From Dyella sp. M7H15-1 (GTDB taxonomy: Bacteria > Pseudomonadota > Gammaproteobacteria > Xanthomonadales > Rhodanobacteraceae): DNA of 64,000 nucleotides. The notes under the pieces are model-generated. The model was not told the origin of the DNA and searched no databases. It saw only the letters and a list, made by a program, of their open reading frames with translations. This document shows, piece after piece, positions 26,497 to 34,494 of the stretch; position 1 is the stretch's first letter, and each line of letters opens with the position of its first letter. Both the position numbers and the translations under genes were made by a program. The DNA lies in contig NZ_CP035300.1 in the NCBI RefSeq assembly GCF_004114615.1, positions 2,542,001 through 2,606,000 of the forward strand, read 5' to 3'.

Positions 26497-27183
26497 ATGT
26501 CTATCGACACGCCCCCCCTTCGACGCATCCGCTGGAGCCAGGCCTATCGCATCGTGCCGAGCCGCTTTCCACCGGCTGGGTTGTTCGATCGCATCGCCGA
26601 TCCCGCTGACCTTGATGCCGTCTTCGCGATCGAAGCATTGACCAATCCTCGTTTGCGCGAGGAAGCCAATACACTACGCCTGGTGCCGCGTGATCGCCGC
26701 ATTAGCGGACCAGGGAGCACGCCCATCATGGCCGCTTTCACGCATCTCAATCCGGAAGGCAGTCGCTTTTCCGACGGTAGCTGGGGCGTGTTCTACGCGG
26801 CGCACACGGTAACCACGGCGGTGGAAGAAACCGTCTATCACCGCGAACGGTTTCTGGCCGCCACGGCTGAACCTGCTTGCGATATCGAAATGCGCTGCTA
26901 CGGCACCCGCGTGGATAGCAAGCTGCACGATATACGCGGCGGTTGGCCGGAAGCACACGATCCCGACAGCTATGTCGCAGGCGTCAAGCTGGCGCGCGAG
27001 CTGCGCGCCGCGGGTTCCAACGGCATCGTTTACGACAGCGCACGGCACCGCGAAGGCGAATGCCTCGCGGCTTTTTATCCGGACGTGATCGCTCCTTGCG
27101 TACAGGCCCAACATCTGACCTATCGCTGGGATGGCAAGCGCATCGTGAAGGTATGGGAAGTAAGCGAGATAAAGCGCGGTTAA
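26497..27183 (+). CDS. RES domain toxin (NAD+-degrading)
   Basis: 228-residue RES-family toxin. The family's Arg-Glu-Ser residues are represented by YRIVPSRFPPAGLFD near the N-terminus, VEETVYHRERF in the middle and SNGIVYDSARH towards the end. Characterised RES toxins (MbcT) are NAD+ phosphorylases that deplete NAD+. The 121-bp gap after the antitoxin is longer than usual for such pairs; no better upstream start is seen in this frame. The pair may stabilise the chromosome region or act in phage defence; that is inference. Confidence 0.9.
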   Translation: MSIDTPPLRRIRWSQAYRIVPSRFPPAGLFDRIADPADLDAVFAIEALTNPRLREEANTLRLVPRDRRISGPGSTPIMAAFTHLNPEGSRFSDGSWGVFYAAHTVTTAVEETVYHRERFLAATAEPACDIEMRCYGTRVDSKLHDIRGGWPEAHDPDSYVAGVKLARELRAAGSNGIVYDSARHREGECLAAFYPDVIAPCVQAQHLTYRWDGKRIVKVWEVSEIKRG

Positions 27184-27249
27184 CGCCAACGGCACTAACT
27201 TACGGAGTTGGCATCCATGTTCTTGAATCAGCGCAACCCGACGTCTTTC

Positions 27250-28146
27250 TCAGGTGTCCGCGTCGGTTGCAAACCCTTCGCGCGTGCCGCGGTTGAACAC
27301 ATGGTCGTGGTCCAGTACGTCGGCTGCCGCACGAGCCGATAGGGGCTTGAGCTTGGCGTAGATCGGTGTGAAGTCTGGTTGGGTGGCTTCAAACAATTGC
27401 TCGAAGCTGTCGATCACGAAATAGGTCTGTTGATATGTATCGATGCGGTAGCGCGTATTCATCACGCGCTCCAGGCCAAAGCCGATGCGGTTTGGCGCTG
27501 GCGAATCCAGGCAGTAGATCGACTCACCCTTGGAGCTGACAATACCGGCGCCGTAGATGCGCATGCCTTCGCTAGTGTTGATCAGGCCGAATTCCACCGT
27601 GTACCAGTACAGGCGGGTGAGGTTCATCAGCGCTTCGGGGCCGATGTTGAACGCCTTCATGCCGCCGCGGCCGTAGGCTTGCATGTAGTCGGCAAAGACC
27701 GGGTTGAGCAGTAATGGCACGTGGCCGAACAGGTCGTGGAACAGGTCGGGCTCGCTCAGGTAATCGAGCTGCTCTGGCTTACGGATCCACCAGCTCACCG
27801 GGAAGCGGCGATTGGCCAGATGATCGAAGAACACTTCGTCAGGCAGCAGGCCTTCCACCGCAACCAATTCCCAGCCCGTGGCCTTGCCCAGTACCTTATT
27901 GAGCTCGGAGAACTTGGGGATGCCACCGTCACCCAGGCCAAAACGCTCTACGCCAGCCAGGAATTCCTTGCAGGCGCGTCCGGGCAACAGTTCACACTGG
28001 CGCTTGTACAGGGTGTCCCACACCTCGTGGTCGGTGCGGGTATAGGACTCCCACGGCTGCTTTACCACGCCGGTGGCGTACACCGGCACATAGCCGCGGT
28101 CGGTCTGCTGGTGTTCGACTTTGCGGGGCGCGGCGCGGGTGTCCAT
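27250..28146 (-). CDS. phhA: Phenylalanine 4-monooxygenase
   Basis: 298-residue pterin-dependent iron enzyme that hydroxylates phenylalanine to tyrosine. The bacterial catalytic domain is complete: the iron ligands are two histidines in FHDLFGHVPLLLNPVFADYM and a downstream glutamate in RLYWYTVEFGLI, with the pterin-binding region before it. ATG 28146 has GGAG upstream; a TTG four codons earlier is an alternative. The divergent Lrp-type regulator gene next door is the likely regulator, as in other Xanthomonadales and Pseudomonas. Confidence 0.96.
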   Translation of the reverse strand: MDTRAAPRKVEHQQTDRGYVPVYATGVVKQPWESYTRTDHEVWDTLYKRQCELLPGRACKEFLAGVERFGLGDGGIPKFSELNKVLGKATGWELVAVEGLLPDEVFFDHLANRRFPVSWWIRKPEQLDYLSEPDLFHDLFGHVPLLLNPVFADYMQAYGRGGMKAFNIGPEALMNLTRLYWYTVEFGLINTSEGMRIYGAGIVSSKGESIYCLDSPAPNRIGFGLERVMNTRYRIDTYQQTYFVIDSFEQLFEATQPDFTPIYAKLKPLSARAAADVLDHDHVFNRGTREGFATDADT

Positions 28147-28223
28147 CGGTGGCTCCAATGTTTAAGGCAGGCCCTAAAAGGTAAGCAAAAGCATACGACC
28201 TCCGTCATGCACGAAGCTTGTTT

Positions 28224-28254
28224 TATTGCAGAATTAAGGGTTAATAATGCAATA
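28224..28254. promoter_or_regulatory. Inverted repeat in the phhA/lrp divergent promoter region
   Basis: TATTGCA (28224-28230) and TGCAATA (28248-28254) face each other with a 17-bp AT-rich spacer, in an otherwise GC-poor 146-bp spacer between the divergent genes. Arms about two helical turns apart suit an Lrp/AsnC octamer. This site could govern both genes. Confidence 0.5.
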
Positions 28255-28292
28255 TTTATGCGACATAAACTAAAAATATCGAAGGATCATGC

Positions 28293-28769
28293 ATGAATAG
28301 CCTGGACCGCACTGACCTGCGCATCCTCGCCGTATTGCAGGGCGAGGGTCGCATCACCAATGCCGAGCTGGCTGAGCGGGTCAGCTTGTCCCCATCCGCC
28401 TGTTTGCGCCGCCTGCAGCGGCTGGAGGGGGAGGGCATCCTTGTTGGCTACATCGCCCAGCTCGATCCGGAAGCCGTCGGCCTGGGCCTGCAGGCTTTCG
28501 TGCGCGTGCAGCTCACCAAGCACGAGGCCGAAACCATCGAGCGCTTCGTCAAGCATGTGAACACCTGGGACGAGGTGGTGGCCTGCTACGCACTCACCGG
28601 TGACATGGACTACCTGATGCACATTTACGTAGCGGACTTGCAGCACTTCTCGCGCTTCCTGCTGGACCGCCTGCTTAATGCCTCGGGCGTGGCCGACGTG
28701 AATTCCAGTTTCGTGCTGCGTACGGTCAAGCGTTCAGCCGCCCTGCCTTTGAGCCAGCTCGAACACTGA
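28293..28769 (+). CDS. Lrp/AsnC family transcriptional regulator
   Basis: 158-residue regulator with the Lrp helix-turn-helix (LDRTDLRILAVLQGEGRITN, AELAERVSLSPSACLRRLQR) and a C-terminal RAM/AsnC ligand-binding domain (VRVQLTKHEAETIERFVKHV, ACYALTGDMDYLMHIYVADL). The tight divergent arrangement with phhA suggests that it controls phenylalanine/tyrosine breakdown in response to an aromatic amino acid. RBS AAGGA precedes the ATG. Confidence 0.94.
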   Translation: MNSLDRTDLRILAVLQGEGRITNAELAERVSLSPSACLRRLQRLEGEGILVGYIAQLDPEAVGLGLQAFVRVQLTKHEAETIERFVKHVNTWDEVVACYALTGDMDYLMHIYVADLQHFSRFLLDRLLNASGVADVNSSFVLRTVKRSAALPLSQLEH

Positions 28770-28776
28770 TTCAGGG

Positions 28777-28866
28777 TTACAGAGATAAGCGGTAGAGCGA
28801 GAAATTCGAATAGGGCAGGTAGATGAGTGATAGCCCGCGCAGGCCGTAATAGGCGAACAGCAACAT
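28777..28866 (-). pseudogene. Possible remnant of a POT-family peptide transporter gene
   Basis: A 29-codon minus-strand frame reads MLLLFAYYGLRGLSLIYL and so on, resembling the first helix (FAYYGLRxLxxLYL) of proton-dependent oligopeptide transporters. Nothing else of such a gene is present. It lies in the 234-bp gap between the Lrp gene and plsC. Confidence 0.25.
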
Positions 28867-29003
28867 AACGCGTCCCGTTCGGAACGCATGCGGAGAGGGA
28901 GTCAGGGTTGCATGCAAAAATTCGCACGCTTAAAACACAGCAAGAAACTGTACGCAAGCATACTTCCGACTTGTACGTCGATTGACGTTAAAATGATGTA
29001 CTG

Positions 29004-29804
29004 ATGAGCATCGAAGCCGTTTCCGCCCCGGACCGAGACCTGCTGCGCCCGCTGCGTTACCTGTGGCGGGTACCCCTGTTGCTGCTGCATGTGGTGCTCG
29101 GCATCTTGCTGTGCGGGTTCATCCTTACCTGGAACCGCCACGCAGTGATGAAGAGCGGGCGCGAGCCTTTCACCCATCGCATGATCCGCGCATGGTCCAA
29201 GGCGCTGATGCGCATCTTCGGCTTGCGTTCCGTGCGTGTCGGCCAACCCATGCGGGACGCCGTATTGTTCGTCGCCAATCACACCTCGTGGATCGATATC
29301 GAACTGCTGCACAGCCAACGCGCGGCCTGCTTCGTGGCCAAGGCCGAGATCGCAAACTGGCCGCTGGTCGGATGGCTGGCAGCCAGCGGTGGCACCATCT
29401 TCCATCGCCGTGGCAACAATCACTCGCTGGCCACGGTCATGCAGGCGATGGTCGAGCGGCTGCGCGAAGGTCGCTCAGTGGCGGTATTTCCCGAAGGTGG
29501 TACCGGTCACAACGGCGTGCTGAGAGTGTTCCATGCGCGCATCTTCCAGGCCGCACTGGACGCCGAAGTGGCGGTGCAGCCGGTGGCCCTGCGTTTCATG
29601 CGGGATGGCAGGCGGCAGATCGACGCCGGTTTTCGCGAAGACGAAAACTTCCTGCAAAACTTCCTGCGCATGCTCGGCGGCGCGCCGATGGATGCGGAAG
29701 TGCATTTTCTGGAACAGGTGCCGATCAGCCAGGATGGTCGACGCCGTATGGCCGATCTGGCGCGCGAGCGCATCGCCAAAGCGCTGGAGGATCGCGCGGC
29801 ATGA
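29004..29804 (+). CDS. Lysophospholipid acyltransferase (PlsC-like)
   Basis: 266-residue membrane-associated acyltransferase. One hydrophobic helix (about residues 25-45, LLLLHVVLGILLCGFIL) precedes the acyltransferase domain with the catalytic NHTSWIDIELL (HxxxxD motif), the FHRRG block and FPEGGTGHNG for glycerol-phosphate binding. It would acylate lysophosphatidate or a related lipid at the sn-2 position. It overlaps the following hydrolase gene by 4 bp (ATGA), so the two are coupled. Confidence 0.92.
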   Translation: MSIEAVSAPDRDLLRPLRYLWRVPLLLLHVVLGILLCGFILTWNRHAVMKSGREPFTHRMIRAWSKALMRIFGLRSVRVGQPMRDAVLFVANHTSWIDIELLHSQRAACFVAKAEIANWPLVGWLAASGGTIFHRRGNNHSLATVMQAMVERLREGRSVAVFPEGGTGHNGVLRVFHARIFQAALDAEVAVQPVALRFMRDGRRQIDAGFREDENFLQNFLRMLGGAPMDAEVHFLEQVPISQDGRRRMADLARERIAKALEDRAA

Positions 29805-30802
29805 CGCTGCCACAGGGACGGGACTTCCGTCCCGCATGGCCGCTTAACAGCGGTCATATCCAGACCATGCTTTCCTCCAGCAGCGTGCGCCGCATGCTGC
29901 TTCCGCGCCACGCTTACAAAGTGCTGGAAGGCGCGGAGCCAGTGATGGTCGATGGTGGCGATGGCGTACGCCTTACCGGCGCCTACACCGCACAGAAAAC
30001 GCAGGCCACCTCATGTGGCCTCGCCGTACTGTTCCACGGCTGGGAAGGCAGCGTCGATTCCACCTATGTCCTGCAGACCGGCAGCCGTCTGCTGGATGAC
30101 GGTTGGGACATCTTCCGGCTCAACTTCCGCGATCACGGTGAAAGCCACGGCTTGAACGAGGCGCTGTTCCATTCCTGCCGGCTCGATGAAGTCGTGCATG
30201 CGCTGGGCGATATCGCCCGCCGCTGGGCCGCGCCGCGGATGGTGTTGGCAGGTTTTTCACTGGGAGGGAACTTTGCCCTGCGCGCGGCCATGCAAGCCCC
30301 CGTGAAAAACATTCCGCTGGACTACGCACTGGCGGTATGCCCCATCATCGATCCCAGCGAAGGCTTGTTTTCGCTGGAAGAATCCGCGCCGTGGTTCTAC
30401 CAGGCATATTTCATGAACAAATGGCGCCGCTCGCTGCGCGCCAAGCAAGCCGCTTTTCCCCATAGTGAATATTTCGAGTTGCAGGAACTGAAACAGAACC
30501 TGCGTGGCCTCACCGAGGCGTTAGTACTGCGCCATACCGATTTCGACTCGCTGCAGGCTTATCTGGATGGCTATTCGGTCGCTGGTCGCGCGTTGGCAGC
30601 CATGCAGATACCCGCTACCATCCTCACGGCGCGCGACGATCCGGTCATCCCCGTCGATGCTTTTGAAAAGCTTGAGCTGCCACATAACGTGGAGCTGGAC
30701 ATTGCCCCCTATGGCGGGCACTGTGGTTTCATCCGAGGCTGGGACATGACCAGCTATTGCGACGATTACATCGCTGCGCGTTTCAATGCCCTCATAGGAT
30801 AA
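29801..30802 (+). CDS. YheT-like alpha/beta hydrolase
   Basis: 333-residue alpha/beta-hydrolase of the YheT/ABHD1-3 group. The N-terminus has the family pattern NSGHIQTMLSSSSVRR, followed by the oxyanion region LFHGWEGSVDSTYV, the nucleophile elbow LAGFSLGGNFALRAA, the acid in ARDDPVIPVDAF and the catalytic histidine in YGGHCGFIRGW. Substrates are probably lipid esters. The start overlaps the acyltransferase stop, which supports a lipid-remodelling pair. Confidence 0.92.
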   Translation: MTLPQGRDFRPAWPLNSGHIQTMLSSSSVRRMLLPRHAYKVLEGAEPVMVDGGDGVRLTGAYTAQKTQATSCGLAVLFHGWEGSVDSTYVLQTGSRLLDDGWDIFRLNFRDHGESHGLNEALFHSCRLDEVVHALGDIARRWAAPRMVLAGFSLGGNFALRAAMQAPVKNIPLDYALAVCPIIDPSEGLFSLEESAPWFYQAYFMNKWRRSLRAKQAAFPHSEYFELQELKQNLRGLTEALVLRHTDFDSLQAYLDGYSVAGRALAAMQIPATILTARDDPVIPVDAFEKLELPHNVELDIAPYGGHCGFIRGWDMTSYCDDYIAARFNALIG

Positions 30803-30997
30803 AAGCACGGTGCCCGTCGCGTAGCACTTGATCGTGCAGCCAGGTGCCCGCAGCAAGTGCCGCGCCGAAGGTATCAGACCTTCTCCATGTCATCCAGGAT
30901 TTTCTCGGTATCTGGATACGGGCTTGCGTCACCTTGACAGTGCCCCAAACTGAAAGGCTTTCCACCCGTACCATCGCCTGTATCGCCGGAGACTTCC

Positions 30998-31687
30998 ATG
31001 CAGCTACGTAGCGACAACTTCCAGCACGGCACGCCGATTCCGACCAAATTCGCATTCGGCAAGCCCGGCAACCCGGTGGCGCTGTCGGACAACCACAGCC
31101 CGCACCTGGCCTGGAAGGAGGCGCCCGCGGGCACTCGCTCCTTCGTGCTCACCTGCATCGACACTGATGTGCCCAGCAAGTCGGATGACGTGAACAAGGA
31201 AGGGCGCAGCGTGTCGGCCGACCTGCCCCGCGAGGAATTCGTGCATTGGTTGATGGCGAATATTCCCGTCGAATGCGTCGAACTGGGCGAAGGCGCCTGC
31301 AGCGACGAGATCACACCGAGCGGCAAACAGGAACCTTTCGGCCCGCCAGGCAGCGTGCAGGGCGTGAATGATTACACCACCTGGTTCGCCGACGACGCCG
31401 ACATGGGCGGCACATACCTGGGCTACGATGGCCCCTGCCCGCCGTGGAACGACACGCTGGTGCATCACTATCACTTTCGTGTCTACGCACTGGATACCGA
31501 GTTGGCGTTGAAACCCGGTTTCAGCCTCGCCGAATTGCGCACGGCGATGCATGGCCACGTGCTGGGGGAAGCAGTGCTCACCGGCATCTACAGCCTCAAT
31601 TCTAAAGGCAACGCTGAACCAACCGAAAAAAAAACAGGCGACTGCAACAATTACATTGGGCAACCTTCACGCCCGAACAGCATGTAA
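30998..31687 (+). CDS. YbhB/YbcL family PEBP-like protein with an unusual C-terminal tail
   Basis: 229-residue protein of the phosphatidylethanolamine-binding family. It has LAWKEAPAGTRSFVLTCIDT, DPGPC-like PCPPWNDTLVHHYHFRVYAL and HGHVLGEAVLTGIYSLN. Homologues end near that point; here about 25 more residues follow (SKGNAEPTEKKTGDCNNYIG and so on). The extension starts at the short copy of the AAGGCAACGCTGAA motif (31603), so the original stop was probably lost to insertion of a repeat. Bacterial members have no clear function. RBS GGAG lies upstream of ATG 30998; the preceding 195-bp gap shows no gene I trust. Confidence 0.88.
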   Translation: MQLRSDNFQHGTPIPTKFAFGKPGNPVALSDNHSPHLAWKEAPAGTRSFVLTCIDTDVPSKSDDVNKEGRSVSADLPREEFVHWLMANIPVECVELGEGACSDEITPSGKQEPFGPPGSVQGVNDYTTWFADDADMGGTYLGYDGPCPPWNDTLVHHYHFRVYALDTELALKPGFSLAELRTAMHGHVLGEAVLTGIYSLNSKGNAEPTEKKTGDCNNYIGQPSRPNSM

Positions 31688-31747
31688 TGTGTCACATAAA
31701 GAGCGGAGCGTGCGACATCACGCCTTGATGTCAGAAGGAGCGCCGTC

Positions 31748-31894
31748 ATGCTGCATTACGCCCTGGTTTTTCTGGTTATCGCTGTCATCTCAGCCTTGCT
31801 TGGATTTACGCGTATTGCTGGTACCGCTGCCTGGATCGCCAAGGTACTGTTTGTGCTCTTTCTGATCCTGGCCGCGATCGCCTTTTTGCGGTGA
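31748..31894 (+). CDS. Small membrane protein, DUF1328 (YtjA-like)
   Basis: 48-residue protein starting MLHYALVFLVIAVISALLGF and consisting of two hydrophobic helices with a short basic turn (TRIAGTAAWIAKVLF), the DUF1328 pattern. Such small proteins are usually stress induced and of unknown function. GAAGGAG precedes the start. It begins a run of stress-type membrane genes through 34346. Confidence 0.85.
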   Translation: MLHYALVFLVIAVISALLGFTRIAGTAAWIAKVLFVLFLILAAIAFLR

Positions 31895-31974
31895 GTAAGC
31901 TGAACGGCGCCGCGATCGTTCAGCCAATGGGCCGACAACCCGCTACAGTCAAGACCTTGCCATCGGAGAACGTC

Positions 31975-32358
31975 ATGAACAAAGAAGTCCAGGCGCACGA
32001 GACGCACGAACACGAGCACGAGCACAACATCCACGAGCGCATCGACCATGGCGCCGAACGCATCAAGCAGGCTACGTCCGACGCCGTCGCCAACAGCAAA
32101 GACAAGTTCGGGCGCGTCGCCGATCATCTTGAGGACGGACTGCACCGCGCCACCGACAAGGCCGCGCATGCCGCCAACCGCGCCAGCGATAAGGTGGACG
32201 AAGCGAAAGAGCGGGGTCGTGCCGCCTACGGCCAGGCCCGGGATCGCGCCGACGAATGGCTGGACGAAGTGCGTGACTACGTTCGCGAGAAGCCAGTCCA
32301 GGCCGTTGCCATTGCATTGGGCGCGGGCTGGCTGCTTGGCCGTATCCTTCGTCGCTGA
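31975..32358 (+). CDS. DUF883/ElaB/YqjD-like membrane-anchored protein
   Basis: 127-residue protein with a histidine/glutamate-rich N-terminus (HETHEHEHEHNIHERIDHG), a long amphipathic helix (AERIKQATSDAVANSKDKFG to KVDEAKERGRAAYGQARDRA) and a C-terminal membrane anchor (VQAVAIALGAGWLLGRILRR). The organisation is that of YqjD/ElaB, tail-anchored proteins that bind ribosomes in stationary phase in E. coli. ATG 31975 has a GGAG site; a longer frame upstream has no homologous residues. Confidence 0.85.
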   Translation: MNKEVQAHETHEHEHEHNIHERIDHGAERIKQATSDAVANSKDKFGRVADHLEDGLHRATDKAAHAANRASDKVDEAKERGRAAYGQARDRADEWLDEVRDYVREKPVQAVAIALGAGWLLGRILRR

Positions 32359-32387
32359 TCCTTGACGATTTCAGCACGGAGGGGGCG

Positions 32388-32852
32388 ATGCACGATTCCG
32401 TGCGCGATAACGAGGCGGCCGGGCAAACCGAGCCGCCGCCAAGGTCAGCGCCAAGCGGCCTGATCGATGAACTTGGTCAGTTGGCCGGGGCGGTGCGCCG
32501 GTTGTTTGGCGAGCAAATGCACCTGCTGGTTGCCGAACTGGGATTGGCGCGCAGCGCCGTTTCCTGGCTGCTGGCGGCTGGCCTGATTGCGACCGTGACA
32601 GGTGTTGGTCTCGGCTTGACCGTGTTGGGCCTGATCGGACTGGTGTTGGCCAAATGGCTCCATTCCTGGATCGCAGCCTTTGCCGTGCTTGCCGTGTTGG
32701 AAGCACTGGCACTCTTTGGTGCCGTCCTGTTGTTCCGTCGTTGCATGCATTGGATGAGCTTGCCCGCCAGCCGTCAGGAATGGGGGGCGATCATGCGCGA
32801 TACTTTGCAAAAGGCCGAGCAGGACATCGAGGCCGACAAGCGTTCGGACTGA
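32388..32852 (+). CDS. Phage holin family / YqjE-like membrane protein
   Basis: 154-residue protein with an N-terminal amphipathic region (LIDELGQLAGAVRRLFGEQM) and two transmembrane helices (about 55-85 and 92-118), the pattern of the YqjE/'putative holin-like superfamily III'. In E. coli yqjD-yqjE-yqjK form one operon; the same order is seen here, so the genes probably act together at the inner membrane. Confidence 0.85.
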   Translation: MHDSVRDNEAAGQTEPPPRSAPSGLIDELGQLAGAVRRLFGEQMHLLVAELGLARSAVSWLLAAGLIATVTGVGLGLTVLGLIGLVLAKWLHSWIAAFAVLAVLEALALFGAVLLFRRCMHWMSLPASRQEWGAIMRDTLQKAEQDIEADKRSD

Positions 32853-32865
32853 AGGGGCCTCAGCC

Positions 32866-33174
32866 ATGAGTTTGTTCAAGCAGCTTGAAAGGGTTCGCAA
32901 GGCGCGCGACCGTGTGGCGATCCGCCGCGACGAAGTCGCCACGCCCGCGGCTGCCCTACTGGCGCGTGGCCATCGCCACCCGCTGACTACGGTAGGTGCA
33001 GCAGCTGGCGCGGGTTTCATGCTCGGCACGCTTGGGGTCGGCGCATTGCGCGTACCCGGCATGGCGTCGATGATCAGCACCAGCATGGCAGATATCGTGG
33101 CGCACGGCATGCGCCTGATCGCTGAACTCGGCATGGATGACAGCGACAACGAAAACGACAGCAACGATACATGA
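32866..33174 (+). CDS. Small membrane protein in the yqjDE-like cluster, 102 aa
   Basis: Starts MSLFKQLERVRKARDRVAIR (basic amphipathic), then a glycine/alanine-rich hydrophobic stretch (TTVGAAAGAGFMLGTLGVGA) and an acidic C-terminus rich in Asp/Asn. It occupies the position of yqjK but sequence similarity is not evident. It overlaps the downstream transporter gene by 4 bp. Confidence 0.75.
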   Translation: MSLFKQLERVRKARDRVAIRRDEVATPAAALLARGHRHPLTTVGAAAGAGFMLGTLGVGALRVPGMASMISTSMADIVAHGMRLIAELGMDDSDNENDSNDT

Positions 33175-34346
33175 CCGGCATCAAGCCCACGGCATTGCCC
33201 AGCAATACGCCAGAGGCCGGAGCACCGCACGCAACAGCGCCAGCCCCGACACCTGCCGCTGTACTCACCTCCAAACAGATCAAGCAGGCCGCACAAGGTG
33301 TACACCGCTTGCGAGGACACCTGCGCGCCATCCGCATGACGCTCAATGCCCTGTTGATCCTGGCCCTGCTCTACACCGTCACCCTCGTCAAAGCGCTGAT
33401 CATTCCGCTGGTGCTGGCCGCCTTTATTGGCTTGGCGTTGAATCCCATCGTTGCGCGCGGCACACGCCATCACATACCGCGCTGGTTGGGCGCAAGCGTG
33501 CTGATGATCACGCTGATCGCCGGCATCGGTCGCGGCATCGGCATGCTGAGCGGGCCAGCAATGACCTGGCTGCATACCGCGCCGTCGCAGATCCGCAGCT
33601 TCATTCCCAAGCTTGAACACTTCACTCGCCCCCTGGAAGCGGCAGGCCGCGCCACGCAGACGCTCGTCAACGGTCATCCAAGCTTGTCGGCGCAGAGTCC
33701 TGGTGAAGTTGCCTTCAACGCTTGGGACGTACTGGCGAACGCGCCGAAAGTGCTGGCGGCAGTGCTCACCGTGCTGCTGTTGGTGTTCTTTTTCCTGGTC
33801 TATGGCGACCTGATCCTGCGCCGATTGGTGGAGATCGCGCCGAATTTCGGCTACAAGCGTCACGCGGTGAACCTCGTGCGCGGCATCCAGACCGAAGTGT
33901 CGCGCTACATCCTCACCACCGTGCTGATCAACGCCTCGCTCGGCCTCGTCACCGCCAGCATGCTGTACCTCATGCACATGCCTGATCCATTGCTATGGGG
34001 CACGGTGGCGATGTTCGCCAACTTCATTCCTTACGTCGGCGCCATCGTCACCACCACCACGCTGCTGTTCGTCGGCTTGATCCATTTCGAGCAACTGCCG
34101 GACGCACTGCTGCCCGCGTTCTGCTTTGCGTGCATCACCGCGGTCGAAGGCAACCTGATCACGCCAATGATTCTGGGCAGGCGCATGCGCGTCAGCCCCA
34201 TCGCCATCCTGATCTGGCTGCTTATCTGGGGTTGGCTATGGGGCGTGCCCGGCGCGCTGCTGGCGGTACCGATGCTGACCAGCGCGAAGCTGATTGCGGA
34301 GCGCGTGCGCGGATGGGAGTGGTTTGCGCGGATAGTGCAGCGCTGA
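33171..34346 (+). CDS. AI-2E family transporter (PerM-like)
   Basis: 391-residue polytopic membrane protein of the AI-2E/PerM family. It has paired N-terminal helices (about 60-110), a soluble middle section (about 130-190) and a C-terminal block of five helices ending with ILIWLLIWGWLWGVPGALLA, the most conserved family segment. Members are proposed exporters of autoinducer-2 or Na+/H+ antiporters; the function is not assigned here. It ends the stress-protein cluster and marks the left flank of the type VI island. Confidence 0.9.
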   Translation: MTGIKPTALPSNTPEAGAPHATAPAPTPAAVLTSKQIKQAAQGVHRLRGHLRAIRMTLNALLILALLYTVTLVKALIIPLVLAAFIGLALNPIVARGTRHHIPRWLGASVLMITLIAGIGRGIGMLSGPAMTWLHTAPSQIRSFIPKLEHFTRPLEAAGRATQTLVNGHPSLSAQSPGEVAFNAWDVLANAPKVLAAVLTVLLLVFFFLVYGDLILRRLVEIAPNFGYKRHAVNLVRGIQTEVSRYILTTVLINASLGLVTASMLYLMHMPDPLLWGTVAMFANFIPYVGAIVTTTTLLFVGLIHFEQLPDALLPAFCFACITAVEGNLITPMILGRRMRVSPIAILIWLLIWGWLWGVPGALLAVPMLTSAKLIAERVRGWEWFARIVQR

Positions 34347-34494
34347 TCAATTCCACGTATCCGCCATACCTGTCGAGATCGATGCCGACGCATCGCGTCT
34401 GGTTTCGATGACATCCCCTGACATGCCAAGCGGCTAACGTCGTGCCCTGCCCGCGCGCTAGCGCGCCGGTCAAGCATTCCGCAGGGAGTCATCA

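Noticed and set aside
29063-29800. N-terminal extension of the YheT-like hydrolase through the acyltransferase gene
   Set aside because: The frame is open but arginine-rich; ATG 29801 overlapping the upstream stop begins the homologous protein.
30792-31055. Minus-strand frame ending FGAALAAGTWLHDQVLRDGH between the hydrolase and PEBP genes
   Set aside because: The ending looks protein-like but most of the frame overlaps the PEBP gene and its upstream region; no family recognised.
32445-33977. 510-codon minus-strand frame across the yqjE-like, small-protein and transporter genes
   Set aside because: It spans three well supported plus-strand genes and is histidine/glutamine-rich in the way of antisense frames.
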